A DNA stretch of 64,000 nucleotides. It comes from [Actinomadura] parvosata subsp. kistnae. Lineage in GTDB: Bacteria > Actinomycetota > Actinomycetes > Streptosporangiales > Streptosporangiaceae. The notes under the pieces were generated by a model, which was not told the origin of the DNA, did not search any database, and saw only the letters and a program-made list of their open reading frames with translations. The position numbers and the translations under genes are program-made. The DNA is taken from the NCBI RefSeq assembly GCF_900323885.1, contig NZ_OOHJ01000018.1, positions 3,397,001-3,461,000 of the forward strand, read 5' to 3'. Within the stretch, counting starts at the first letter, position 1. Each line of letters opens with the position of its first letter. Shown here one piece after another: positions 25,807-34,505 of the stretch.

Positions 25807-25931
25807 TGTCTCGTTCCTTTCTGAGGTCTCCTTTCCTGACGATCGTGCGGCCTGGTGGGCTTTATGGCGACTCAGAAGCGGCTGGATGAGCAGAATTCGA
25901 CACTGAATAGTCTGTGATGGTGGAAACCGGC

Positions 25932-26894
25932 ATGGCGGACAAGCTTGACCGACGGCTGATCCACGCGCTCCAGCTCGACGCGCGTGCTCCGTTCAGCCGC
26001 ATCGCTGAGGTTCTGGGCGTCTCCGACCAGACGGTTGCGCGTCGCTACAGGCGGTTGCGTACGGCCGATCTGCTGCGGGTCGTGGCGGTGCCACCCGCCA
26101 ACTTCCACGGGCACGGCCGCTGGATGCTGCGGCTGCGGTGCGTCCCGGGGGCGGCCGACGCGATCGCCTCCGCGCTGGCCCGTCGGCCCGACACGGCGTG
26201 GGTGCAATTGGTCTCAGGAGGCACCGAGGTGCAGTGCGTCATCCGCGCCCGGGCTCCCGGCGAGAGCGAGCAGCTTCTCCTGGAACGCCTGCCCCGCAAC
26301 GGACGAGTGGTGGACGTCACTGCCTGCTCGCTGCTGCACACCTTCTACGGCTCGCCCGGACGCGTTCGGCTGCTCAACGCCCTCACGCCGGAGGAAGCAG
26401 GCAGGCTCGGCCCGGAGCCCGACGCGGTGACGGGCGCCGGCCTGTCGCACTGCGATGCCGACGACCTACGCCTGTTGAGCGTCCTGGCCCGCGACGCCCG
26501 TACGGGACTGGCCGATCTTGCCGCCGCCACCGGCTGGTCGCAGTCGACCGTGCGGCGGCGGATGGCCGACCTTCGAGCCGACGGCGCGCTGCACTTCTAC
26601 GCCGAGTTTGATCCCGCCTACCTCGGCTACCGCGCGAGCACGTGGCTGTGGGCCTCGGCCCCGCCCGCCGAGTTGGCCGCCGCCGCGGAGGCCCTGGCCT
26701 CTCATCCCGAAATAGTCTTCGCCGCCGCCACCACCGGGCCCACCAATCTGGTCGCCACGGCGATCTGCACCGACGCGCACGACGTGTACCGGTACCTCAC
26801 CGAACGCGTCGCGGCTCTGCCCTCCATCACCCATGTGGAGACGGCGCCGATCATGCAGACCCGTAAACGCGTCGGCCGCCTCCTGGGTGCTTGA
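25932..26894 (+). CDS. Lrp/AsnC family transcriptional regulator with two HTH-RAM halves
   Basis: About 320 residues, double the usual AsnC length. The first HTH (ALQLDARAPFSRIAEVLGV) is followed by a diverged effector half. A second HTH (LLSVLARDARTGLADLAAA) is followed by an effector-type domain ending VETAPIMQTRKRVGRLL. Such tandem AsnC proteins are common in actinobacteria. GGAA lies seven bases before the ATG at 25932; an upstream ATG at 25917 is possible. It is divergent from the NmrA-like gene. Confidence 0.88.
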   Translation: MADKLDRRLIHALQLDARAPFSRIAEVLGVSDQTVARRYRRLRTADLLRVVAVPPANFHGHGRWMLRLRCVPGAADAIASALARRPDTAWVQLVSGGTEVQCVIRARAPGESEQLLLERLPRNGRVVDVTACSLLHTFYGSPGRVRLLNALTPEEAGRLGPEPDAVTGAGLSHCDADDLRLLSVLARDARTGLADLAAATGWSQSTVRRRMADLRADGALHFYAEFDPAYLGYRASTWLWASAPPAELAAAAEALASHPEIVFAAATTGPTNLVATAICTDAHDVYRYLTERVAALPSITHVETAPIMQTRKRVGRLLGA

Positions 26895-27096
26895 TCCGCG
26901 GTTCTGACCCGGTAGCGGTACGGGCAAGATCGCGGCTTGTGTCGGTCCGTCTCGGGGGCCGGGGAGAGGATGTGCGGCGACCTCGACCCCACCCCCGGCG
27001 GGCCCCTGTCAATGCCTGTCCGCCTTGGTGGTCTCACGCCCTGTTACGTACGCGAAGAATTTCTGGATACGCGGTTAGCCACCCACTCGCGTCCGC

Positions 27097-27282
27097 CTAT
27101 TGAGCCGCGCCATTGAGGAGGACGATCCAGACGTCTTGCGCCTTCTTGGACCGCCACCGATAAGTCTCGTGAACCTGCTGCACCACCCCATCGGCACGCG
27201 TAGTCCGACGGATGTAGGCAAGGCCGCCCTCGCGACACCGTTCGTAAACAGTGTCATCGCACTCACAGGTGTACTCGATCAC
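27097..27282 (-). CDS. Small hypothetical protein
   Basis: A 61-residue reading from a GTG (VIEYTCECDDTVYERCREGG) with three Cys near the N terminus and LAYIRRTTR followed by WRSKKAQDVWIVLLNG. It looks like a natural globular miniprotein with normal amino-acid balance, unlike the overlapping frames, and the Cys spacing could bind metal. There is no visible ribosome site. Family not recognised. The gap 26895-27096 has no gene. Confidence 0.45.
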   Translation of the reverse strand: MIEYTCECDDTVYERCREGGLAYIRRTTRADGVVQQVHETYRWRSKKAQDVWIVLLNGAAQ

Positions 27283-27473
27283 GCGCGGAGGACTTTGCTC
27301 GCGAACTACCTCCCGCCGGACCAGGCGCGCAGATCAGCCCGACGATCGCCACTGCATGACCGGTCATCGTAGGTGGCCAGGAGCGATAGACGATCCAGGC
27401 TTCGTTCCTCACCCTGGCTCACCGGATGGCGTGGCCAGCCAGCGTCACTGGTCGATATGGACACTCCCGCGGC

Positions 27474-28204
27474 TCAAAAGGGCGGGTCGTCGCTGCATCC
27501 TTCTGCTGTCCAGGGCGTGCACTCCAAATCTTCCTGCTCGACCAGCGAGGCGGTTTCTTCGCCCCATGCACGGAGGCCGTCTACCGCGATGGCCCGGTAG
27601 GACCGGTCTGAGCTAGTAGCCAGGACGCTGCGCACGATCGGTGCGAGGCTGACTTGATGATGTGCGAGTTCGGGGGCGTCCAAGAGCGGGACGGCTGCGG
27701 CGAGGGCCGCTTCCCGTACGGGGAGATTGGGGTCTTGGAAGAACGCGGACACGGCGCGAAAGATCGTGGGACGAAGGGCCCGGATTTCCGTGAATACCGG
27801 GTCTTTTTCCGGCAGGCGGCCCAAGCGCACCAACACCGCTTCGACATCGTTGCCGACTTCATCAGTTATGGATCCCAGCCACTCCAGCAGCTCCTGACGT
27901 AAGGGATACCGCTGGCCATCCTTGCGACTTGGCACCAAGGTGTCGGTCCGCGGATCGCTAAGGATCGCAGCGACGTATAAGGCTGCCGGGCCTGTCGCGG
28001 AGTAGAGAGTATTTGATGGTGCACCGGGTCGTTGAGGTGGCGGACGGCGTCGGCTTGGGCTTCCGGAGTGCCAAAGAGGAGGTCGGCCAGCGCGGCAGGG
28101 GTGTCGTCGGCTGGACCCAACGCGTGTTCGAGCGAGGCCCAGTCGGTCTGCGTGATAAGCGCAAGTGGATCTGACGGAGGATCCGTCACATCGTTGATCG
28201 CCAC
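27474..28204 (-). pseudogene. HEAT-repeat-like protein, frameshifted
   Basis: Two frames join into about 243 residues. The first (DPLALITQTDWASLEHALG ... HLNDPVHHQ) and the second (TLYSATGPAALYVAAILSDP ... LLEWLGSITDEVGNDVEAV) are contiguous once one A is added to a run of three (28012-28014 on the plus strand), restoring HHQNTLYSATGPAAL. This layout is typical of actinobacterial HEAT-like scaffold proteins of unknown partner. The start is a GTG at 28204. A sequencing indel is plausible, as both halves are otherwise undamaged. Confidence 0.7.
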
Positions 28205-28213
28205 GTTTGCAGT

Positions 28214-28330
28214 ATGGCGGAGCTCAACGATCGTCGCCTCAACAAGGTCAACCTGCGGCGCGAGTTCTTCCGCGTGACCCCGGCAGAGGTTCCTCTCCGC
28301 CGTGGGCTGGCCGCAACCATGGGCGGGAGG
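28214..28330 (+). pseudogene. C-terminal fragment resembling a GIY-YIG/T5orf172-type protein
   Basis: The reading MAELNDRRLNKVNLRREFFR resembles the closing DRRxNxVNLRREFFR segment of T5orf172/GIY-YIG-family proteins of actinobacteria, but nothing of the N-terminal domain is present upstream. After about 40 residues the frame runs without homology into the toxin promoter. Assignment rests on memory of that motif only. Confidence 0.3.
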
Positions 28331-28384
28331 GGCGTATCGGCAACGACAATTCGCATGGCTGTCACGCCCGGCAGCAGTCAGGCC

Positions 28385-28407
28385 ATGCAAAGCATGGCAT
28401 ATATAAT
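28385..28407 (+). promoter_or_regulatory. Promoter/operator of toxin-antitoxin module 1
   Basis: The palindrome ATGC-AAA-GCAT at 28385-28395 is followed by TATAAT at 28402-28407, seven bases before the toxin ATG. A further GCATGG half-site spans the start codon. This suits a leaderless transcript repressed by the XRE antitoxin. Confidence 0.6.
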
Positions 28408-28414
28408 CCGTTGC

Positions 28415-28785
28415 ATGGGCGAGGAGCTGTACGACATCGAGCTGGAGCCGGCGGTGGAGGCTTGGCTGGACACGTTGTCCGACCGGGATCACGCTGCTGT
28501 CGAGGCCGCTGTCGAACGGCTCGCTCAGTTCGGCGACCGGATGCCGTACGGTCATGCTCGCGACCTGGGTGATGGGTTGTGGGAGCTGCGCTTCGACATC
28601 GCACACCACTCGGTGCGCCTTACCTACTGGCCGAGGGGCGCCGGGCGGTGTTGCTGACTGCTTTCTGCAAGACGCGAGACAGACAGCCGCGCGATGTGGA
28701 GCGCGCCCGCAAGGCGATGGCTGAATGCATGGCCGGCGGCTTGGAGCACGGCGCCGCGCACTGGATCTATGAGGGAAGGGGCTGA
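28415..28785 (+). pseudogene. HigB/RelE-type toxin of module 1, frameshifted
   Basis: The first frame starts MGEELYDIELEPAVEAWLD and reaches LRFDIAHHSVRLTYW. The second continues AEGRRAVLLTAFCKTR, the conserved beta-sheet core plus basic residues of HigB-type mRNA interferases, then an Arg/Lys-rich helix. One G is missing at 28629-28630; adding it gives 123 residues without a break. The protein is similar in layout to the intact toxin at 34502. It is followed four bases later by the antitoxin gene (toxin-first order, as in higBA). Confidence 0.75.
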
Positions 28786-28789
28786 AGAC

Positions 28790-29122
28790 GTGGCCGGGCA
28801 CAGCAAGTGGAAGACGGTCAAGGCCAAGCGGCTTGCTGGTGGGGAGGTTAATCCTGAGTACGCCGCGATGGTGGAGGAGGCGCGATTGGGGCAGGAGCTC
28901 GGCGCAGCCGTATACCGCCGCCGCGTCGAGCTGGGCCTGTCTCAGACAGAGCTCGCCGAGCGGGCAGGCATGACGCAGCCGCAGGTATCCCGCTTGGAGG
29001 GTGGCGCGCACCTGCCGACGATTCCGCTGATGGTGCGGTTGGCGGCGGCGTTGGAAATTGATGTGGTGATGCATGGTGACATTTCCGCGCCGGTGGAGTT
29101 TCGGGCCATCACCGCCGCGTGA
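28790..29122 (+). CDS. XRE-family antitoxin (HigA-like), module 1
   Basis: A 110-residue protein from a GTG, after GGGAAGGGG in the end of the toxin gene. It has a flexible basic N terminus and an HTH_3 domain with LGLSQTELAERAGMTQPQVS, followed by PTIPLMVRLAAALEIDVVMH. It binds its toxin and represses the shared promoter. If the toxin frameshift is real, this is an orphan antitoxin. Confidence 0.88.
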   Translation: MAGHSKWKTVKAKRLAGGEVNPEYAAMVEEARLGQELGAAVYRRRVELGLSQTELAERAGMTQPQVSRLEGGAHLPTIPLMVRLAAALEIDVVMHGDISAPVEFRAITAA

Positions 29123-29316
29123 GGAGACCAGGATCGGCTCCGTTGGTCGAAGTTCCACAATGGGCCGTGATCGCCCACCGGTGTGGCGCCTTTTGATGGG
29201 ATTGGCCGGAAGCGATCAAGACACCAGAACCGGAGTCGGCGTACGGGTTCAGAGGTGGTGAGCGATGTCCGCGGTCACGGTCCGGCTGAACCCATCCAGG
29301 TTTGATGGACGGCTGC

Positions 29317-29500
29317 CTACTGAGTTTCTGCTGTTGCGACGGGGGTGTAGTTGTGACCGTAGTAGATGGCTGCGAACTTCGGGGGCGGCCGGTGACCGCA
29401 GCCGGTGTTGAGGCGTGCTGGTCGTACCAGTCGAGGTATTCCAGCGTCGCGGAACGCACTGCCCTGCCCTGGCGGACGTTGCGGAGGGGACGGACGCGCC
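29317..29500 (-). pseudogene. IS3-family transposase (OrfB) C-terminal fragment
   Basis: The minus strand reads RNVRQGRAVRSATLEYLDWY and then, after a one-base shift near 29430, RLNTGCGHRPPPKFAAIYY to a TAG stop. This is the terminal rve-domain tail of IS3-family transposases (YLDWYNxxRLHxxxGxxPP). The catalytic DDE residues and the inverted repeats are not present, so it is only a scar of an insertion. The flanking 29123-29316 holds no other gene. Confidence 0.75.
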
Positions 29501-29547
29501 ACCATCCAATTGACCGGCTCGAACACCGGTAAGACCGTGAGCAGGCG

Positions 29548-30048
29548 TCACAGGAATTCGCTGCGGTAGAGCGGGGCCAGCTCCGCCGCGCGGCGGCGGC
29601 GTTCCGCGAGGTCGTCCGGGGACAGCTGCGGTGGCGGCGCGTCCGCGCCCGCCACGACGTCGCCGATGCGCATGAAGTACTCGTCCTGCCCGGCCGGCGT
29701 GCACATGCAGAGCATGCGGGCCGGTGCGCCCGAGACGTTGCGGAAGTTGTGCGGCGCGTTGGCCGGGATGTTGATGGTGGATCCGGCCCGCACGGTGTGC
29801 TTCTCGCCGCGGAAGGTGAACTCGATCTCGCCCTCGAGGATCGTGAACATCTCCTCGAAGTCGTGCCGGTGCGGCGGTGGGCCGCCGCCGTCGGGGACGC
29901 GCATGTCGATCAGGCAGTACGCGCCGTTCGTCTGCTCGCCGGTGATCAGCATGGCGTAGGTGTTGCCCACCAGGGAGATGTAGGTGGTGGCGGGGTCGTC
30001 GGGGTTCGCCACGGTCAGCGAGCGGGCGGGATCGTCGGCGGGAATCAT
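29548..30048 (-). CDS. Cupin-domain protein
   Basis: A 166-residue single-domain cupin. Motif 1 is GGPPPHRHDFEEMFTILEGE with His-x-His and Glu ligands; motif 2 is ANAPHNFRN. This metal-binding beta-barrel fold is used by dioxygenases, isomerases and stress proteins; the substrate is not predictable. It is the last gene of a minus-strand run: oxidoreductase, esterase, cupin. Confidence 0.88.
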   Translation of the reverse strand: MIPADDPARSLTVANPDDPATTYISLVGNTYAMLITGEQTNGAYCLIDMRVPDGGGPPPHRHDFEEMFTILEGEIEFTFRGEKHTVRAGSTINIPANAPHNFRNVSGAPARMLCMCTPAGQDEYFMRIGDVVAGADAPPPQLSPDDLAERRRRAAELAPLYRSEFL

Positions 30049-30142
30049 CGTGATCGTCTCCTGGGGTGTGCGGTCGGCTGGTTCCGTCGCTTGGACGACG
30101 ATGCGTCGGTGGTCGAGGTCCAGCGAGTCTTCATGGGCGGTT

Positions 30143-31093
30143 CTACAGGGATTTGAGGACGCGGACGCGGTCGGCGATGGCGCGTTGGGCGACGTCGGCC
30201 TTGAAGGCGATCGAGTCGAACTCGTGCGGGGCTCCGGGATGCAGGTGAAACTCGACCGGGACGCCCGCGCGGCCGAGTTTGGCCGCGTAGGCGAGGTCCT
30301 CGTCGCGGAAGACGTCGAGCTGGCCCACCTCGATGTAGGCAGGCGGGAGGCCGGCGGCGTCCTCGAGCCGGGCCGGGGCGGCGGTGGGCGGGACGCCGGG
30401 TCCGCCGGCAGCCTCGCCGAGCAGCGCCGGCCAGGCGGTGCGGCTGTCGTCGTAGGACCACAACGCGTACGGCTCGATGTGGGGGTCGGGTGCGGTGGGG
30501 CGGTCGTCGAGCATCGGCATGATGAGGATCTGGTGGGCGATCTCCGGGCCGCCGCGCTCGCGGGTCAGGATCGCCAGCGCCGCCGCCATGCCGCCGCCGG
30601 CGCTGTCGCCCATCACCGCGATCCGGTCGCGGTCGACGCCCAGCTCGGGAGCGCGGTCGTGCAGCCAGCGCAGCGCGGCGTAGGCGTCCTCCAGCGGCGT
30701 CGGAAACGGGAACTCGGGCGCGCGGCGATACTCCACCGACAACATCGGCACGCCTGAGGCCGCCACGTAACGGGCGACCGGGCCGTCGAACAGGTCGATG
30801 TGGCCGAAGATGTATCCGCCGCCGTGGAAGAAGACCACGGCCGAGCCCGGCGTCGCGCCGTCCTTGACGTACCAGCGCACTTTGATCTGCGCGCCATCGG
30901 CGGCGGGCACCGTGTGGTCGGTCGTCGTGACGTCGGCCGGCATGGGCTGGGCGTTGCTCGCGGCACCGATGATCGGCTCCCAGAAGGCGCGACGCCCCTC
31001 GACGTCGCCCACTTCGAGTCGCGTGACCTCGGCCATCGCCTCGGCCATCGGGGCCAGCGCCTCGGCGATCTCGGGGTCCAAGGACAAAGACAT
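30143..31093 (-). CDS. Alpha/beta hydrolase of the hormone-sensitive-lipase family (esterase)
   Basis: A 316-residue HSL-type esterase starting MSLSLDPEIAEALAPMAEAM. It has the oxyanion motif FFHGGGYIFG, the nucleophile elbow GDSAGGGMAAA (Ser of the triad), the Asp region in GQLDVFRDED and the His in GAPHEF. It hydrolyses short acyl esters. It is 22 bp downstream of the oxidoreductase gene and likely co-transcribed. Confidence 0.92.
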   Translation of the reverse strand: MSLSLDPEIAEALAPMAEAMAEVTRLEVGDVEGRRAFWEPIIGAASNAQPMPADVTTTDHTVPAADGAQIKVRWYVKDGATPGSAVVFFHGGGYIFGHIDLFDGPVARYVAASGVPMLSVEYRRAPEFPFPTPLEDAYAALRWLHDRAPELGVDRDRIAVMGDSAGGGMAAALAILTRERGGPEIAHQILIMPMLDDRPTAPDPHIEPYALWSYDDSRTAWPALLGEAAGGPGVPPTAAPARLEDAAGLPPAYIEVGQLDVFRDEDLAYAAKLGRAGVPVEFHLHPGAPHEFDSIAFKADVAQRAIADRVRVLKSL

Positions 31094-31115
31094 GACTGCT
31101 CCTCCTGTGAGTGTG

Positions 31116-32060
31116 TCAGGCCGAGGGCGCGAGGACGATGGTCTTGCCCGGCAGCTCGCCCGCGCCGGCCCGGGCGTGGAGCGCGGGCAGGTCGGCCAGC
31201 GCCACCCGCTGGGCGACGTCGACGCGCAACTCGCCGGTGCTGACCCGAGCGACCAGGTCGGCGAGCTGGTCGGCGTCGCTGCGCACGAACACGTCGATGC
31301 CGCGCACACCGCGCTCCTCGGCGGAAGGGGCGGGCATCCAGACGGTGGTGTTGACGAGGGCGCCGCCGTCACGGACCAGCGTGACCAGCGCGGCCAGCCG
31401 TTCCGGGGCGACCGGCGCCAGGTTGAGCACGAGGTCGACCGGCTCGGTCACCGCGGCGGTCACGTCGGTGGTGGTGTGGTCGATCACCTCGTCGGCGCCG
31501 GCGGCCTTGACCCGCTCGGCGCTGCGGGGACTCGCCGTGGCGATCACGTAGGCACCGACCTCCTTGGCCAGCTGCACCGCGTACCAGCCGACCGCGCCGC
31601 CGGCGCCGTTGATCAGCACCCGCTGGCCGGCGGTCAGCTTGCCGTGGTCGAACAGCGCCTGCCACGCGGTCAGACCCACCAGAGGCAACGCCGCCGCGTC
31701 GGCCAGCGGGACGTTCTTGGGCGCCCCCGTCAGGATCTCCGCCGGGGCGAGCACGTACTCCGCGGCCGCGCCGGGTTCCGTCATCGGCAGGAGGCCGACG
31801 ACCTGGTCGCCGACCGCGATGTCGTCCACGCCGTCACCGAGTGCGTCGACCGTGCCGGCGACGTCGATGCCGGGGGTGTGGGGCAGCTCGACCGGGATGG
31901 GGGCCTGCATGTAGCCCGCGCGGATGTTGCCGTCGACGCCGTTGAACGAGGTCGCGGCGACGCGAATCCGGACCTGGCCGGCTCCGGGGGTGGGCTGGGC
32001 CACGTCCTCGTATCGCAGGACCTCAGGACCGCCGAACTCGTGAAAACGGACTGACTTCAT
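31116..32060 (-). CDS. NADP-dependent quinone-oxidoreductase-like MDR protein
   Basis: A 314-residue zinc-free medium-chain reductase starting MKSVRFHEFGGPEVL. The GroES-like half contains PHTPGIDVAGTVDALGDGV. The Rossmann half contains GAGGAVGWYAVQLAKEVGA. The missing Cys/His zinc ligands place it with quinone oxidoreductases, which reduce quinones or enones with NADPH. It is the first gene of the oxidoreductase-esterase-cupin operon. The gap 32061-32250 has no gene. Confidence 0.92.
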   Translation of the reverse strand: MKSVRFHEFGGPEVLRYEDVAQPTPGAGQVRIRVAATSFNGVDGNIRAGYMQAPIPVELPHTPGIDVAGTVDALGDGVDDIAVGDQVVGLLPMTEPGAAAEYVLAPAEILTGAPKNVPLADAAALPLVGLTAWQALFDHGKLTAGQRVLINGAGGAVGWYAVQLAKEVGAYVIATASPRSAERVKAAGADEVIDHTTTDVTAAVTEPVDLVLNLAPVAPERLAALVTLVRDGGALVNTTVWMPAPSAEERGVRGIDVFVRSDADQLADLVARVSTGELRVDVAQRVALADLPALHARAGAGELPGKTIVLAPSA

Positions 32061-32250
32061 CGCAGAACCTGCCTCTTAGAGTGCCGTCAAATGCTTCGAA
32101 CTCGAAGCGATTCCGGTGCAGAGGTGACCCTGCGACCTGCTGCTTCGAGGTGCGAAGGCGTCCAGCCCCGCGTCACCGAAGCTGCCCGGAGGCAGCCACT
32201 GGGTCAGCGCCTGCTGGAGACGTCACTCAATCTCGCAGGATCCGCCGCGG

Positions 32251-33105
32251 TCAGCCTGGGCCAGGCTGGCCCACCTTGATGATGGCCGGCTCCCCGCCGT
32301 CGGAGACGATCTCCGCCAGCCGCGCCGCATCGGCCGAGCCCGGCGCCGCGGTCAGCATCAGAGCGGCCAGATCGTCGCCCGGAATGGCGAGCAGGCTGCC
32401 GACGAGCGTCACGGAACCGCCGTCCGGATGAATGAACGCGGCACTGCTCTCATAGGCCGCCACCGGATGCGGCGCGCGCCACAAGGTGTCGAACAGGGGG
32501 CTCCGGCTCCGCATCTCGTCCACCAGCGCGGCCAGCGACGCGTCGGCGGGGTAGCGCAACAGCGCGCTCGTCAGGCGGGCGACCAGCACCGCCTGATGGT
32601 CGGTCGCGTCACCCGCAGACTGCTTGAAACCATCGAACGGGTCGCAAAACGTCCGCCACGCGATGTTCCACTCCCACGGGTCCCCGGTGAGCTGCCAATG
32701 CCCCAGAGCCATGAACGCACTGTTCACGGCCACGAGATTCATCGCCGCGTCGGAGACGAACATCGGAGTGTCCGTGAACCGCTCCAGCAGCCGCATCGCG
32801 CCCGGGCCGACGTCGTTCGGCACCCGACCGTCCGCGGCGGCGTACCCGGCCAGCGCGCAGAGCCGCTCGTACTCCGCCCGCCCGACCCGCAACGCCCGGG
32901 CGATGGCGTTCACCACGCCCGCCGACGGATGGCTGCGCCCCTGCTCCAGCCGGCGCACGTAGTCCGCGGACATCCCCGCGAGCTCGCCGAGCTCCTCCCG
33001 CCGCAACCCCCGCACCCGCCGACGGCCGACCGGCAGCCCGACGGCCGCGGGCGCCGTACTCTCCCGCAACTGGCGCACCGCGACACCGAACTCGTGACGT
33101 TCCAC
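32251..33105 (-). CDS. XRE transcriptional regulator with MmyB-like ligand-binding domain
   Basis: A 284-residue protein from a GTG at 33105. The N-terminal HTH has RGLRREELGELAGMSADYVR and RLEQGRSHPS. The C-terminal part (MFVSDAAMNLVAVNSAFMAL ... PWEWNIAWRTFCDPF) is the PAS-like MmyB domain, which binds fatty-acid-like ligands and is frequent in actinobacteria. It precedes the oxidoreductase operon on the same strand and often controls such redox genes. The longer reading to 33162 has no homology at its N terminus. Confidence 0.9.
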   Translation of the reverse strand: MERHEFGVAVRQLRESTAPAAVGLPVGRRRVRGLRREELGELAGMSADYVRRLEQGRSHPSAGVVNAIARALRVGRAEYERLCALAGYAAADGRVPNDVGPGAMRLLERFTDTPMFVSDAAMNLVAVNSAFMALGHWQLTGDPWEWNIAWRTFCDPFDGFKQSAGDATDHQAVLVARLTSALLRYPADASLAALVDEMRSRSPLFDTLWRAPHPVAAYESSAAFIHPDGGSVTLVGSLLAIPGDDLAALMLTAAPGSADAARLAEIVSDGGEPAIIKVGQPGPG

Positions 33106-33129
33106 AGCCCAATAGTGCCCGGACCGTCC

Positions 33130-33335
33130 AGCAGCAGATAACGGGGGCGGCCGCACCGGCACCGCCCGGCATCGGCAACACGTCCCTCCGGCGGCTCTTG
33201 CCGCGGATGCTCACCTGCCCGGCTCTCCAGCCGAACGTCGTCCAACTCCAGCCGCGTGACCTCGCCGCCGCGCAGCGCCACCCGGGGCGGCGACGACATG
33301 ATCACGTAGCGCATCCGCCGCCGACGGCCTCTGGG
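33130..33335 (-). pseudogene. Tyrosine recombinase (XerC/D-like) fragment
   Basis: Frame one reads YVIMSSPPRVALRGGEVTRL followed by ELDDVRLESRAGE. Frame two, just after, reads SIRGKSRRRDVLPMP. Joined they match the GLRxGEVxRLxLDDVDW...VRGKxRRxDxLPLP block of XerC/D-type recombinases, which contains the first catalytic Arg region and the beta-hairpin Lys. The HxxR box and Tyr are absent and the junction is frameshifted. It is a fossil of another mobile element. Confidence 0.55.
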
Positions 33336-33370
33336 CCGCCGAAGATCTGGAGCTGAGCCAATCCGAAGTC

Positions 33371-33817
33371 ATGTGGGCGATATCTTGTTTCATCTCCACT
33401 GAGCAGGCTGATGAAGGACCGGAGGACGACCTCGCTGAATGCGAGGGATGCCCGAGCTGTACGGGCGAGGAGCACGCTGACATTGCGGCGGATGTGCTTC
33501 ATGAATACGTCCTTGCCCGCGTTCTCGACCGAATCGAAGCTGAGCCTGACCTGATGCAGCGCTCGATCCTGGCCATGCGCGAGGAAGGTGAGCTCGATCC
33601 GGATATCGTCGCTGAGCTCGGTCCTCTTGAATCTGACCCAAGCATCGTCAGTCAGGTGAACAAGCTGAGCCGAGCGACGGTGACGACGATGGACGACATC
33701 GAGCCGAAGGCATTTCGGCTGGTGATCCTCTATCTCATTCATCGCATCTACGTCGGCGGCCCGTCTCTCCCTCCTGACCAGCAGATCCGAATCCTATGGC
33801 GTATTCCCGAGCTCTGA
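33371..33817 (+). CDS. Hypothetical acidic protein
   Basis: A 148-residue reading starting MWAISCFISTEQADEGPEDD, strongly acidic in its first half, with ECEGCPSCTGEEH (three Cys, possible metal site) and a helical C-terminal part. Third codon positions are much less G/C-rich than in chromosomal genes, which suits acquired DNA. The opposite strand is also open over much of this length, so strand choice is uncertain. No family recognised. Confidence 0.45.
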   Translation: MWAISCFISTEQADEGPEDDLAECEGCPSCTGEEHADIAADVLHEYVLARVLDRIEAEPDLMQRSILAMREEGELDPDIVAELGPLESDPSIVSQVNKLSRATVTTMDDIEPKAFRLVILYLIHRIYVGGPSLPPDQQIRILWRIPEL

Positions 33818-34048
33818 CTCACGTTATTCGAGGTTGTCCGGAATTGTCGGTCCCCGGCCTCTCGGGCGTCGCAAGCTCAAGTTGGTGAAGCGCACGAAAG
33901 GGAGGTAAGCAAGCGTGCGTGACGCTTCGCCAAGCTCGCGCGCATCGCGGGCCCGTTCGCAGCGCGATCAGCGGGAAGTCAAGGGGCTCGCGGCCGCCCT
34001 ATTGACATATGCCTTGTTCGGCCTGCCGATAGGCCATGGCCATGACGA

Positions 34049-34092
34049 TGCCAAGCTGGGAGCGCGGGTCCGATCGCAGTCACCAGCTCTCA
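34049..34092 (+). other. Degenerate sequence resembling the tRNA-Gly att site
   Basis: This 44-bp stretch matches the att repeat at 33 of 44 positions without gaps, including CCAAGCTG, AGCGCGGGT and GTCACC. The T-stem pairing of the tRNA is lost. It could be a decayed fourth att site bounding the whole variable region. The surrounding 33818-34196 contains no convincing gene. Confidence 0.35.
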
Positions 34093-34196
34093 GGGTTCGA
34101 CCGGTCCGGGATCCGCTCTCGATCTTGTGTTCAATACGACTAACGACGCAGTGCCGACAGCCAGGTATTGGCCGTCGGCACCGCTTTCGAGGGTGA

Positions 34197-34505
34197 TCAG
34201 CTGGCCTCCCGTAGCGGTTGGAACTCGACGTTGAGCCGCATCTCCAAGGCTTCTGCCAGGCGCTCCAGCATGGGGATGGTCGGCATGGTGCCCCCTGCCT
34301 CGAACCTTGCGACTGCCGGCTGCTTCAGCCCAGTGCGCTCTGCCAGTTGGGCTTGGGTCAGACCCAGTTGCTCACGCCGCAGTCTCACGGCCTCACCCAG
34401 CTCGAAACGGATTCTGGCCGCATCGTAGGCTGCTCCGGCACCAGGGCGACTCATGATTTCGGACTTCCTGTCAGCCCAAGTCCTGCGCTCGCTCACTCTG
34501 CTCAC
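34197..34505 (-). CDS. XRE-family antitoxin (HigA-like), module 2
   Basis: A 102-residue protein from a GTG that overlaps the toxin TGA (GTGA). The HTH_3 domain has LGLTQAQLAERTGLKQPAVA and PTIPMLERLAEALEMRLNV, closely resembling the antitoxin at 28790. The overlap ensures coupled synthesis with the toxin. It probably neutralises the toxin and represses the promoter dyad upstream. Confidence 0.9.
   Translation of the reverse strand: MSRVSERRTWADRKSEIMSRPGAGAAYDAARIRFELGEAVRLRREQLGLTQAQLAERTGLKQPAVARFEAGGTMPTIPMLERLAEALEMRLNVEFQPLREAS

Noticed and set aside
33302-33742. Minus-strand open frame opposite the hypothetical gene at 33371
   Set aside because: Equally long, but its start is less plausible and its C-terminal part runs into the recombinase fragment; kept only as the alternative strand.
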